DNA of 64,000 nucleotides from Nitrosomonadales bacterium (GTDB taxonomy: Bacteria > Pseudomonadota > Gammaproteobacteria > Burkholderiales > Gallionellaceae). The stretch spans positions 1,922,001-1,986,000 of the forward strand of contig JADJWO010000001.1 of assembly GCA_016716325.1 (NCBI GenBank), in the 5' to 3' direction. Below the pieces are notes generated by a model. The model had not been told where the DNA came from. It ran no database searches and saw only the letters and a program-made list of their open reading frames with translations. This document shows, one piece after another, positions 7,257 through 14,914 of this stretch (its first letter is position 1; every line of letters starts with the position of its first letter). The translations under genes were made by a program, and so were the position numbers.

Positions 7257-10109
7257 ATGCTGCATGCCGTTACCGATAACGTTTCAAGCCCTCCGATGCT
7301 TGCCGACAAAGTTTCCGATCCCGTTTCCCCTTCCTTCAGTCCCTTCGATCAATATAGAGTCATCCGCCGCAATGGGTCAGTGGTGGCTTTCGAGCCCGGC
7401 AAGATCTCGATCGCGATGACCAAGGCGTTCATCGCGGTGAACGGCGGACAGGGGGCTGCTTCGGCGCGCGTGCGAGAGATGGTCGAGCAACTGACGGACG
7501 GCGTGGTCAATGCGTTGCTGCGCCGCCAGCCGCATGGCGGGACGATGCATATCGAAGATATCCAGGATCAGGTGGAGCTGGCCCTGATGCGTTCCGGCGA
7601 GCACGATGTCGCCCGTTCCTATGTGCTGTACCGTGAGGAGCGTTCCCGTTCCCGCGCCAAAAACAAAAGCAGGGAGCCGGTGCATGTCATCAATGTCACC
7701 GGTACCGACGGGGTGGCGCGACCGCTTGATCTGGATCGCCTTTCCGCGCTGGTGCATTCCGCCTGTGCGGGCTTGGGCGAGGCGGTTGATACGGATGCGG
7801 TCATCAAACTGACGCTCAAGGATCTGTATGACGGCGTGTCGCTGCACGAGGTACGCAAATGTCTGGTTCTCTCCGCGCGATCCCTGATCGAGAAAGAGCC
7901 GGCTTATAACTTCGTCACCGCGCGCCTGTTGCTCAACAATATCTGTGGCGAGATATTGGGCGAGGAGATCGCACCGGCGGACATGGTGGCGCGTTATGCG
8001 GAGTATTTCCCGCAGTTCATCAAGCGGGGCATCGCGGCAGAGTTGTTGGATCCGGCGCTGGCGCAGTTCGACCTGCAGCGTCTGGCCGGTGAACTGGACG
8101 CGCAACGCGACCTGCAGTTCGGTTATCTGGGGTTGCAAACCCTGTACGACCGCTATTTCCTGCATGTGCAGGGCAAACGCATCGAATTGCCGCAGGCTTT
8201 CTTCATGCGTGTGGCGATGGGGCTGGCGCTGAACGAGATCGACCGCGAGGCTCGCGCCATCGAGTTCTACCGCCTGCTGTCGAGCTTCGATTTCATGAGT
8301 TCCACGCCGACGCTGTTCAATTCCGGTACATTGCGCTCGCAGCTTTCATCCTGCTATCTGACCACGGTGGCCGACGATCTGGACGGCATCTACGAGGCGA
8401 TCAAGGAGAACGCGCTGCTGGCAAAGTTTGCCGGCGGCCTGGGCAACGACTGGACGCCGGTGCGCGCACTGGGTGCGCACATCAAGGGGACCAACGGCCA
8501 GTCGCAAGGCGTGGTGCCGTTCCTCAAGGTGGTCAACGATACCGCCGTGGCGGTCAACCAGGGTGGCAAGCGCAAGGGCGCGGTGTGTGCCTACCTGGAA
8601 ACCTGGCACCTGGACATCGAGGAATTCCTCGATCTGCGCAAGAACACCGGTGACGACCGCCGCCGCACGCACGACATGAATACGGCGAACTGGATTCCCG
8701 ACCTGTTCATGAAGCGCGTGATGGAAGGTGGCGAGTGGACGCTGTTCTCGCCTTCCAATGTGCCTGACCTGCACGACAAGTTCGGCGCCGAATTTGAGAA
8801 GGCCTATACGGCTTATGAGGCAAAGGCGGCCAGCGGCGAACTCAAGCTGTTCAAGAAGGTTCCGGCGCAGAGTCTGTGGCGCAAGATGCTGACCATGTTG
8901 TTCGAGACCGGGCATCCGTGGATCACCTTCAAGGATCCGTGCAATATCCGTTCGCCGCAGCAGCATGTCGGCGTGGTACACAGCTCCAACCTGTGCACCG
9001 AGATCACGCTGAACACCAGCGACACCGAGATCGCCGTGTGCAATCTCGGTTCGGTCAACCTGGCCGCCCACCTGCATCCAAAGGGTCACGAGCGGGCCGG
9101 GCAGATCGACCACGACAAGCTGCGCCGTACCATCGGTACCGCGATGCGCATGCTGGATAACGTGATCGACATCAATTACTACGCGGTGGGCAAGGCGCGC
9201 AATGCCAACCTGAAGCACCGGCCGGTCGGCCTAGGCATCATGGGTTTCCAGGATTGCCTGCACGATCTGCGTATCGCCTATGCTTCCGAGGCGGCGGTCG
9301 AGTTCGCCGACCGTTCGATGGAGGCGGTGTGCTACTACGCCTATTGGGCTTCCACCGAGTTGGCCGAGGAACGCGGCCGTTATGCCAGCTATCGCGGCAG
9401 CCTGTGGGATCGCGGCATCCTGCCTCAGGACTCGCTGGAATTGCTGCGCCGGGAACGCGGCGGCTACGTCGAAGTGGATATGTCATCCGCGATGGACTGG
9501 GATGCGTTGCGCGCGCGCATCGGCCAGCACGGGATGCGCAACTCCAATTGTGTGGCGATCGCGCCGACCGCGACCATCTCCAACATCATCGGCGTGTCCG
9601 CCTGCATCGAGCCGACCTACCAGAACATCTTCGTGAAGTCGAACCTGTCGGGTGAATTCACGGTGATCAACGAGCATCTGGTCGCCGACCTGAAGCAACT
9701 CGGCCTGTGGGACGAAGTGATGATCGCCGACCTGAAATATTTCGACGGCAGTCTGGCCAAGATCGACCGCATCCCCGTGGAGCTCCGCAACCAGTATGCG
9801 ACGGCGTTCGAGGTGGAGCCGGCCTGGCTGATCGAGGCGGCTTCGCGCCGGCAGAAATGGATAGACCAGGCACAATCGCTGAACATCTATATGGCCGGTG
9901 TATCGGGGCGCAAGCTGGACGAGACCTACAAGCTGGCATGGCTGCGCGGCCTGAAGACGACCTATTACCTGCGCGCGCTGGGCGCCACGTCAGCCGAAAA
10001 ATCGACCGGTCGCGCCGGCGCGTTGAACGCGGTGCCGTCGCATGGCGGAATGGCCGAGGAGAACAAGTTCTGCTCGATTGATAATCCTGAATGTGAAGCA
10101 TGTCAGTGA
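7257..10109 (+). CDS. nrdA: Ribonucleoside-diphosphate reductase, alpha subunit (class Ia)
   Basis: A 950-residue catalytic subunit that reduces NDPs to dNDPs. Two ATP-cone regions appear to be stacked at the N-terminus (about 35-135 and 140-235); the first is the clearer. The catalytic domain follows, with SQLSSCYLTT (first active-site Cys), SNLCTEI and CNLGSVNLA, and a C-terminal redox tail ending ECEACQ. It starts at ATG 7257 behind a GGGAG site. The second cone makes it longer than E. coli NrdA (about 760). nrdB follows after a 110-bp spacer that contains a structured repeat. Confidence 0.95.
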   Translation: MLHAVTDNVSSPPMLADKVSDPVSPSFSPFDQYRVIRRNGSVVAFEPGKISIAMTKAFIAVNGGQGAASARVREMVEQLTDGVVNALLRRQPHGGTMHIEDIQDQVELALMRSGEHDVARSYVLYREERSRSRAKNKSREPVHVINVTGTDGVARPLDLDRLSALVHSACAGLGEAVDTDAVIKLTLKDLYDGVSLHEVRKCLVLSARSLIEKEPAYNFVTARLLLNNICGEILGEEIAPADMVARYAEYFPQFIKRGIAAELLDPALAQFDLQRLAGELDAQRDLQFGYLGLQTLYDRYFLHVQGKRIELPQAFFMRVAMGLALNEIDREARAIEFYRLLSSFDFMSSTPTLFNSGTLRSQLSSCYLTTVADDLDGIYEAIKENALLAKFAGGLGNDWTPVRALGAHIKGTNGQSQGVVPFLKVVNDTAVAVNQGGKRKGAVCAYLETWHLDIEEFLDLRKNTGDDRRRTHDMNTANWIPDLFMKRVMEGGEWTLFSPSNVPDLHDKFGAEFEKAYTAYEAKAASGELKLFKKVPAQSLWRKMLTMLFETGHPWITFKDPCNIRSPQQHVGVVHSSNLCTEITLNTSDTEIAVCNLGSVNLAAHLHPKGHERAGQIDHDKLRRTIGTAMRMLDNVIDINYYAVGKARNANLKHRPVGLGIMGFQDCLHDLRIAYASEAAVEFADRSMEAVCYYAYWASTELAEERGRYASYRGSLWDRGILPQDSLELLRRERGGYVEVDMSSAMDWDALRARIGQHGMRNSNCVAIAPTATISNIIGVSACIEPTYQNIFVKSNLSGEFTVINEHLVADLKQLGLWDEVMIADLKYFDGSLAKIDRIPVELRNQYATAFEVEPAWLIEAASRRQKWIDQAQSLNIYMAGVSGRKLDETYKLAWLRGLKTTYYLRALGATSAEKSTGRAGALNAVPSHGGMAEENKFCSIDNPECEACQ

Positions 10110-10130
10110 CATGCTTTCATCCATGATTAC

Positions 10131-10164
10131 GGCGAAGACTAACCTTCAGGTTATGTCGGAGCCA
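10131..10164 (+). repeat. 34-nt hairpin motif, copy in the nrdA-nrdB spacer
   Basis: This 34-nt block (GGCGAAGACT then AACCTTCAGG and on to GGAGCCA) matches 32 of 34 bases of 34690-34723 in the 23S rRNA insertion. It folds as GGC/GCC closing an internal loop, then GAC-T-AACC paired with GGTT-A-GTC with a one-base bulge, capped by TTCA. Both differences preserve the fold: one is in the internal loop, the other turns an A-U into a G-U pair. It sits 20 bp after nrdA. Confidence 0.85.
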
Positions 10165-10219
10165 CAATCCTGACGACGAAAGTGACGTGGCGACGCATTA
10201 AAGAATTAAGGGAGACAAC

Positions 10220-11371
10220 ATGCTGACATTCGAAGAAGACATTAATCCATCCGCGACGTTTCCGGGAGCGATGCGTACTCCCGCTTTCGGGAGACCGGGA
10301 GCATCGATGCCCGATCCGGATGCGACGATCCAGGCAAAGCCTGCGCCCGTTTCGACCGGGCGTATCCGTGTCGAAGACAAGCGCATCATCAATTGCAATG
10401 CCGACGTGAACCAGTTGGTCCCGTTCAAGTACAAGTGGGCGTGGGAAAAATATCTGGCCGCTTGCGCCAACCACTGGATGCCGCAGGAAGTGAACATGAC
10501 TGCGGATATCGCGCTGTGGAAGAGCAATGCGCTCACGGAAGACGAGCGGCGGCTGGTCAAGCGCAATCTCGGTTTTTTCAGCACGGCGGACAGCCTTGCG
10601 GCCAACAACATCGTGCTGGGCACGTATCGCCACATCAGCAACCCGGAATGCCGCCAATACCTGCTGCGCCAGGCCTTTGAAGAAGCGATCCATACGCACG
10701 CCTATCAATACATCGTGGAAAGCCTGGGGCTGGATGAGGGCGAGATATTCAACATGTATCACGAGGTGCCAAGTATCCGTGACAAGGATGAATTCCTGCT
10801 GCCGTTCATCGATACACTGACCAACCCTGCATTCAAGACCGGCACGCCGGAAGCGGATCGCCAGCTGTTGCGCAGCCTGATCGTGTTCGCCTGCATCATG
10901 GAAGGATTGTTCTTCTATGTCGGTTTCGTGCAGATCCTGGCTTTGGGGCGCCAGAACAAGATGACCGGCGCGGCTGAGCAGTATCAGTACATCCTGCGCG
11001 ATGAATCCATGCACCTGAATTTCGGCGTGGACGTGATCAACCAGATCAAGATGGAGAACCCGCATCTGTGGACGCCGGAATTCCGCGACGAGATCCGCGG
11101 ACTGATCCTGAAGGGTGTGGAACTCGAATATGCCTACGCGGAAGACACCATGCCGCGCGGCGTGCTGGGCCTGAATGCCGCCATGTTCAAGGAATATCTG
11201 CGTTTCATCGCCAATCGGCGTTGCCAGCAGATCGGTGTCGATGTGCTGTTCCAGGGCGCAAGCAATCCGTTCCCGTGGATGGCGGAGATGATTGATCTCA
11301 AGAAGGAAAAGAACTTTTTTGAAACCCGTGTCACCGAATATCAGACCGGTGGCGCGTTGTCCTGGGATTAA
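10220..11371 (+). CDS. nrdB: Ribonucleoside-diphosphate reductase, beta subunit (class Ia)
   Basis: A 383-residue radical-generating subunit. By alignment from memory with E. coli and Chlamydia NrdB, the first metal ligand is D124 (FFSTADS), followed by E155 and H158 (FEEAIHTHAY). Tyr162 occupies the radical position of E. coli Y122. Chlamydial class Ic has Phe there and Glu at the first ligand, so this is a canonical di-iron tyrosyl class Ia protein despite its overall chlamydia-like sequence. A GGGAG site precedes ATG 10220. It is co-directional with nrdA. Confidence 0.95.
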   Translation: MLTFEEDINPSATFPGAMRTPAFGRPGASMPDPDATIQAKPAPVSTGRIRVEDKRIINCNADVNQLVPFKYKWAWEKYLAACANHWMPQEVNMTADIALWKSNALTEDERRLVKRNLGFFSTADSLAANNIVLGTYRHISNPECRQYLLRQAFEEAIHTHAYQYIVESLGLDEGEIFNMYHEVPSIRDKDEFLLPFIDTLTNPAFKTGTPEADRQLLRSLIVFACIMEGLFFYVGFVQILALGRQNKMTGAAEQYQYILRDESMHLNFGVDVINQIKMENPHLWTPEFRDEIRGLILKGVELEYAYAEDTMPRGVLGLNAAMFKEYLRFIANRRCQQIGVDVLFQGASNPFPWMAEMIDLKKEKNFFETRVTEYQTGGALSWD

Positions 11372-11513
11372 CCGTAAACGGCGTATGCCGATGCGGTGGG
11401 TGGCCGGGCTTAAGGGAAGGGCTTTGGGGCGAGCCTTGAATGGGCGCGATCCGGAGGTGCAGTAGTCGCAAATGTTGTATTTCGTTAACTTTCATTATCG
11501 TAAGGAGGTTGAA

Positions 11514-12146
11514 ATGGTAGCAGCAAAGAAAGCCAAACCAGCAGCAAAGAAGGCTACGGCAGCTAAGAAACCGGCAGCCAAAAAACCAGTCGTCAAAAAA
11601 GTAGCGGCCAAACCGGCAGCCAAAAAAGCGGTAGCCAAGAAGCCAGTCGCGAAAAAGGCAGCAGCCAAACCGGCAGCCAAAAAAGCGGTAGCCAAGAAGC
11701 CAGTCGCGAAAAAGGCAGCAGCCAAACCGGCAGCCAAAAAAGCGGTAGCCAAGAAGCCAGTCGCGAAAAAGGCAGCAGCCAAACCGGTAGCCAAAAAAGC
11801 GGTAGCCAAGAAGCCAGTCGCGAAAAAGGCAGCAGTCAAACCGGTAGCCAAGAAGCCCGTCGCGAAAAAGGCAGCAGCCAAACCGGTAGCCAAGAAGCCA
11901 GTCGCGAAAAAGGCAGCAGCCAAACCGGCAGCCAAGAAGCCAGTCGCGAAAAAGGCAGCAGCCAAACCGGCAGCCAAGAAGCCGGCTGTCAAGAAGGTCG
12001 CCGCCAAGAAGCCCGTCGTGAAGAAAGTGGCCGCCAAGCCGGCAGCACCTGCTCCTGCGGCGGCACCGGCTCCTTCCGCACCAGCACCCGTGCGTCCGGC
12101 TGCGACATGGCCTTTCCCCACACCGGGAATCGGCAAGCCGAACTGA
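11514..12146 (+). CDS. Histone H1-like Lys/Ala/Pro-repeat protein (AlgP-like)
   Basis: A 210-residue, extremely basic low-complexity protein made of AAKKPVAKK-type units. It resembles bacterial H1-like proteins (AlgP/AlgR3, BphH1, HctB) that bind DNA non-specifically. The last about 30 residues switch to an Ala/Pro-rich tail ending FPTPGIGKPN. The start is ATG 11514, six bases after a perfect AAGGAGGT; the upstream in-frame ATG at 11472 has no such signal. Repeat number probably varies between strains. Expression should be high, judging from the ribosome-binding site. Confidence 0.85.
   Translation: MVAAKKAKPAAKKATAAKKPAAKKPVVKKVAAKPAAKKAVAKKPVAKKAAAKPAAKKAVAKKPVAKKAAAKPAAKKAVAKKPVAKKAAAKPVAKKAVAKKPVAKKAAVKPVAKKPVAKKAAAKPVAKKPVAKKAAAKPAAKKPVAKKAAAKPAAKKPAVKKVAAKKPVVKKVAAKPAAPAPAAAPAPSAPAPVRPAATWPFPTPGIGKPN
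11612..11990 (+). repeat. Tandem coding repeats, 57-bp units then shorter variants
   Basis: A 57-bp unit encoding AVAKKPVAKKAAAKPAAKK (19 residues) recurs several times almost unchanged. Shortened units follow, in which the AVAKK block is missing. Long identical DNA blocks favour slippage and copy-number change. This is coding DNA, not a CRISPR array. Confidence 0.85.
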
Positions 12147-12166
12147 TGAGGTAGGCTGTGGTGGCG

Positions 12167-12196
12167 CTGCACTGGAATAGTGGTGCAGTTTTGGTG
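12167..12196 (+). terminator. Weak terminator-like hairpin after the H1-like gene
   Basis: CTGCAC (12167-12172) and GTGCAG (12183-12188) form a stem followed by TTTT. It lies 20 bp after the stop codon. Confidence 0.45.
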
Positions 12197-12323
12197 CGGG
12201 AGGTGATGCTGCTTGTCAGCTCCCGCAATCGATTGGCCGGCAAAGTGTAGTCTGATTCGGCGGTCAGGAGTTTGCCACAGCAGGCTTGATTGGGGGCGCA
12301 CTTGTCGGTGCGTGCGCCTTTTT
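12196..12323 (+). ncRNA. Structured region ending in a strong terminator, candidate small RNA or 3' UTR
   Basis: In the 295-bp gap between the H1-like gene and the proteasome homologue, the + strand reads as consecutive stem-loops. They are GCGGGAG/CTCCCGC (12196-12226), GGCAAA/TTTGCC (12239-12276) enclosing CTGA/TCAG, then GGCGCAC/GTGCGCC (12295-12318) followed by TTTTT, a good intrinsic terminator. No open frame is convincing. It is not recognisable as 4.5S, 6S or tmRNA. It may be a stand-alone small RNA or a structured 3' UTR. Confidence 0.4.
12295..12323 (+). terminator. Rho-independent terminator
   Basis: A 7-bp stem GGCGCAC/GTGCGCC with a 10-nt loop, followed by TTTTTG. It ends transcription of the H1-like gene or of a small RNA just upstream of the convergent proteasome-like gene. 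Confidence 0.7.
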
Positions 12324-12441
12324 GTTTCGCCAATCCAGTATTGGCGGGATGTTGTACCTCCGTTGCAAACTACCCTGTTTGCGACAGTATTTCTGCCCCC
12401 TGAATTTCCCGATCCTTTATTTCGTGGCGCACGACAGCAGA

Positions 12442-13011
12442 TCAGTCCTGTATCGCCATACTGTACTGCGTGATCGGTGCGCCGCTGTTCTTGTCCAGTG
12501 CGATACCGGTCTCTGCGGCGACGCGCGCAATGTCCTCCGCATTGCCGTAGCGAGGATAGGCATGATGCAGTGCGCCGAGCGCAAACTCGTGGCCTGAGCC
12601 GATTGCCCAATACTGTGTGTATTCGAACACCTCGCGCATCGAGTAGATGCCGAAAATACCGTTGGCGTTGATGATTAGCGCGGTAATCTGACTTGATTCA
12701 TAGGGGTCTTCCTCGTCTTCCTTGGGGTTCAGGAAGCATTCCTCCTTAAGAATCGGGTGCAACCTGCGAAATGTTTCAAAAATCTCCGCCTTGCTGTTAA
12801 GCTTCACGTCGGTCGAACGGGTAAGCAGGTTCGCCAGCACCAGATGATGCGCGGCGCTGCCGCATACGCCCACGTGGCTGTTTCCGATATGCAGGATCTT
12901 GTCGTGTGATGCGTCCAGATGCGACGGTAGTCGGGTATTGCCGAAGGTCGTCAGGGTGTCGGCTGCGATGGCGGCGATCCCGTTCTTTCTGACTGCGACG
13001 ATAGTGGTCAT
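12442..13011 (-). CDS. HslV/BPH-like proteasome homologue (Ntn-hydrolase)
   Basis: A 189-residue protein of the proteasome beta/HslV superfamily. After Met removal the N-terminus is TTIVAV, with the expected Asp17 (IAADT) and a Lys in HDKILHIG at position 37, four residues later than the usual Lys33. A SQITALI segment leads into the second half. The partner ATPase hslU is not adjacent. Sequence style and host suggest BPH, the betaproteobacterial proteasome homologue described as a self-compartmentalised double ring without a known unfoldase. The precise subfamily is inferred, not checked. It is divergent from pabB with a 47-bp shared spacer. Confidence 0.7.
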   Translation of the reverse strand: MTTIVAVRKNGIAAIAADTLTTFGNTRLPSHLDASHDKILHIGNSHVGVCGSAAHHLVLANLLTRSTDVKLNSKAEIFETFRRLHPILKEECFLNPKEDEEDPYESSQITALIINANGIFGIYSMREVFEYTQYWAIGSGHEFALGALHHAYPRYGNAEDIARVAAETGIALDKNSGAPITQYSMAIQD

Positions 13012-13058
13012 GGTTCCGTCCTGAAAATATTGATGCCCATATTATCCCCGAATCCCCG

Positions 13059-14390
13059 ATGAGCTTCTATTCAGTCGAGCTTCCCTATCGTAGTGATGCC
13101 AGCGGCTACTTCGCCGCGATTGCCGAACTACCTTGGGCTGTATGGCTGGACAGCGGTGGCATGGCACGCTACGACATCCTGACCGCTGCGCCGCAACGCA
13201 CGTTGCTGATCGGTAGCGATTCGCCATCGTGCGATCCATTTGCACTGATACGCAATGAACTGGGGCTGCATGCCGACCCGGTAGACGATGTACCGTTTGC
13301 CGGCGGCGCGCTGGGCTACTGGAGCTACGATCTGGCGCGGCGCCTGATGGGTCTGCCGGATCTGGCGCAGGATGCCGAGCGATTGCCGGACATGGCGATC
13401 GGCATCTACGACTGGGCGCTGGTGCTGGATCACCAACTGCGGACGGCCAGGGTGGTGTCGCACCGGCACTATGCCGAAACGGAGGTGCTGCTGCCGCAGA
13501 TATTGCGGCGCTTGCAGCTTGGCAGCGCGCTTCCCGATGACGATTTTCACGTGCAAGGGGAGCCCGTTTCAAATTTCACGCCCGACAGTTATGCGTCAGC
13601 TTTCGCCGCCGTGCAGGATTACCTGCAAGCAGGCGACTGCTACCAGATCAATCTCGCGCAACGCTTCAGCGCGCAGGCCACGGGCGATGCGTTGGGCGCA
13701 TACCTGGAACTGCGCCGTCTCAGTCCGGCGCCGTATGCCGCCTTTCTCGACCTGCCGCAGGTACAGATCCTGTGCGCCTCGCCGGAACAGTTTATCCAGA
13801 TACGCAACGGCAGGGTGTCGACCCGGCCGATCAAGGGCACGCGACCGCGCGATGTCGAGCCGTTGCGCGACGCGCAACTGGCAGAAGAGCTGCGGCATCA
13901 CCCCAAAGACAGGGCCGAGAACCTGATGATCGTCGACCTGCTGCGCAACGATCTGGGCAAGGGCTGTGCGCCCGGCTCCGTGCGCGTGCCGGCGCTGTTC
14001 GAAGTGGAGAGTTACGCCAATGTGCATCATCTGGTCAGTACCGTGGAAGGCGATCTCGCACCCGGGCGCGATGCGCTCGATGTGTTGCGTGATTGTTTCC
14101 CGGGGGGCTCGGTGACCGGCGCGCCCAAGCTGCGCGCCATGCAGATCATCGAGCGGCTGGAGCCGCACCGGCGTGGCATCTATTGCGGCGTGATCGGCTA
14201 TGTCGGTTTTGATGGCAACATGGACAGCAACATCGCCATACGCACGCTGGTCTATTCGGGGGGGCAGGTGCGCTGCTGGGCGGGCGGCGGCATCGTTGCC
14301 GACTCGCAGTGCACTTCGGAATACCAGGAGACGCTGGATAAGGCATCGGCAATGCTCGACCTGCTGCGACGCCATGGCGGGGAAATGTGA
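13059..14390 (+). CDS. pabB: Aminodeoxychorismate synthase component I
   Basis: A 443-residue chorismate-utilising enzyme that, with a PabA glutaminase, makes 4-amino-4-deoxychorismate for folate. Family blocks visible are IKGTRPR, the ENLMIVDLLRNDLG motif and the GGSVTGAPKLRAMQIIE motif near the C-terminus. I prefer PabB to TrpE because of its length, the IKGTRPR motif and isolation from trp genes. ATG 13059 gives the family N-terminus. folB, another folate gene, is elsewhere in the window. Confidence 0.88.
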   Translation: MSFYSVELPYRSDASGYFAAIAELPWAVWLDSGGMARYDILTAAPQRTLLIGSDSPSCDPFALIRNELGLHADPVDDVPFAGGALGYWSYDLARRLMGLPDLAQDAERLPDMAIGIYDWALVLDHQLRTARVVSHRHYAETEVLLPQILRRLQLGSALPDDDFHVQGEPVSNFTPDSYASAFAAVQDYLQAGDCYQINLAQRFSAQATGDALGAYLELRRLSPAPYAAFLDLPQVQILCASPEQFIQIRNGRVSTRPIKGTRPRDVEPLRDAQLAEELRHHPKDRAENLMIVDLLRNDLGKGCAPGSVRVPALFEVESYANVHHLVSTVEGDLAPGRDALDVLRDCFPGGSVTGAPKLRAMQIIERLEPHRRGIYCGVIGYVGFDGNMDSNIAIRTLVYSGGQVRCWAGGGIVADSQCTSEYQETLDKASAMLDLLRRHGGEM

Positions 14391-14491
14391 TCACGCTGCG
14401 CGAGGTGACTGAGCGCGCACGCCGGATGGGAACGGGCGTCTCTCGATGTACGATGCGCGAATGATCGGGCGGCGCAGAACCGGCAGCCCTG

Positions 14492-14866
14492 TCAGGGAGC
14501 AAGCGGCCCGTTGAATTCGCGAAGCCGGGCCACGACAAAGGCGACGATGTCCCCGGGTACTTCCGGTGACAGGGAAAGGAACAGGTCGAGGACGCGGTCA
14601 CGCCTGAACAAGCCATTGGCATGAAGGAACGGCGTGTCGTTCACGCCAGCCATCGGCTCCCCGTCGTCGACGACATAGTGGGAAAAGCCGCGATCCCTGC
14701 GCCAGGAGATCGAATGTTCGTTCCTGTGCTTGTCGTAGGCAAGCTGGAAACCCAGAATCGAGCCGTCTTCGTCTTCCCACACGACCAAGTCGAGGTCCTG
14801 GCAAAAGAACCAGCGCCGCCGGGGCTCGCCGGGTACTTGCTGGACATTGCGTAGCTCCCTGAGCAT
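14492..14866 (-). CDS. Conserved hypothetical protein
   Basis: A 124-residue soluble protein with no recognised domain. It is rich in aromatic and acidic residues early on (RRRWFFCQDLDLVVWEDEDG) and has no signal peptide or membrane helix. I chose ATG 14866, preceded by TTTGGAGAACGGT, rather than the TTG at 14878, because GGAG is then properly spaced. It lies 48 bp downstream of spoT in the same direction, so it may be read through from it. Function unknown. Confidence 0.7.
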   Translation of the reverse strand: MLRELRNVQQVPGEPRRRWFFCQDLDLVVWEDEDGSILGFQLAYDKHRNEHSISWRRDRGFSHYVVDDGEPMAGVNDTPFLHANGLFRRDRVLDLFLSLSPEVPGDIVAFVVARLREFNGPLAP

Positions 14867-14914
14867 ACCGTTCTCCAAAGCGCAGCAGATGGCGGGAATG
14901 CCGGGCTGCTGGAT

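Noticed and set aside
10220..11371. Class Ic (Mn/Fe, radical-Tyr-less) ribonucleotide reductase beta
   Set aside because: The sequence is chlamydia-like overall, but Tyr162 is present at the radical position and the first metal ligand is Asp124, not Glu.
11612..11990. Regular direct repeats resembling a CRISPR array
   Set aside because: Units are contiguous, in frame, without spacers, and encode Lys/Ala/Pro repeats.
11495..12610. 371-codon minus-strand frame opposite the H1-like repeats
   Set aside because: Its FFATGFLA repeats are the reverse reading of the Lys/Ala repeat DNA; the sense frame has a perfect ribosome-binding site.
13059..14390. Anthranilate synthase component I (trpE)
   Set aside because: Length, the IKGTRPR motif and lack of neighbouring trp genes favour pabB.
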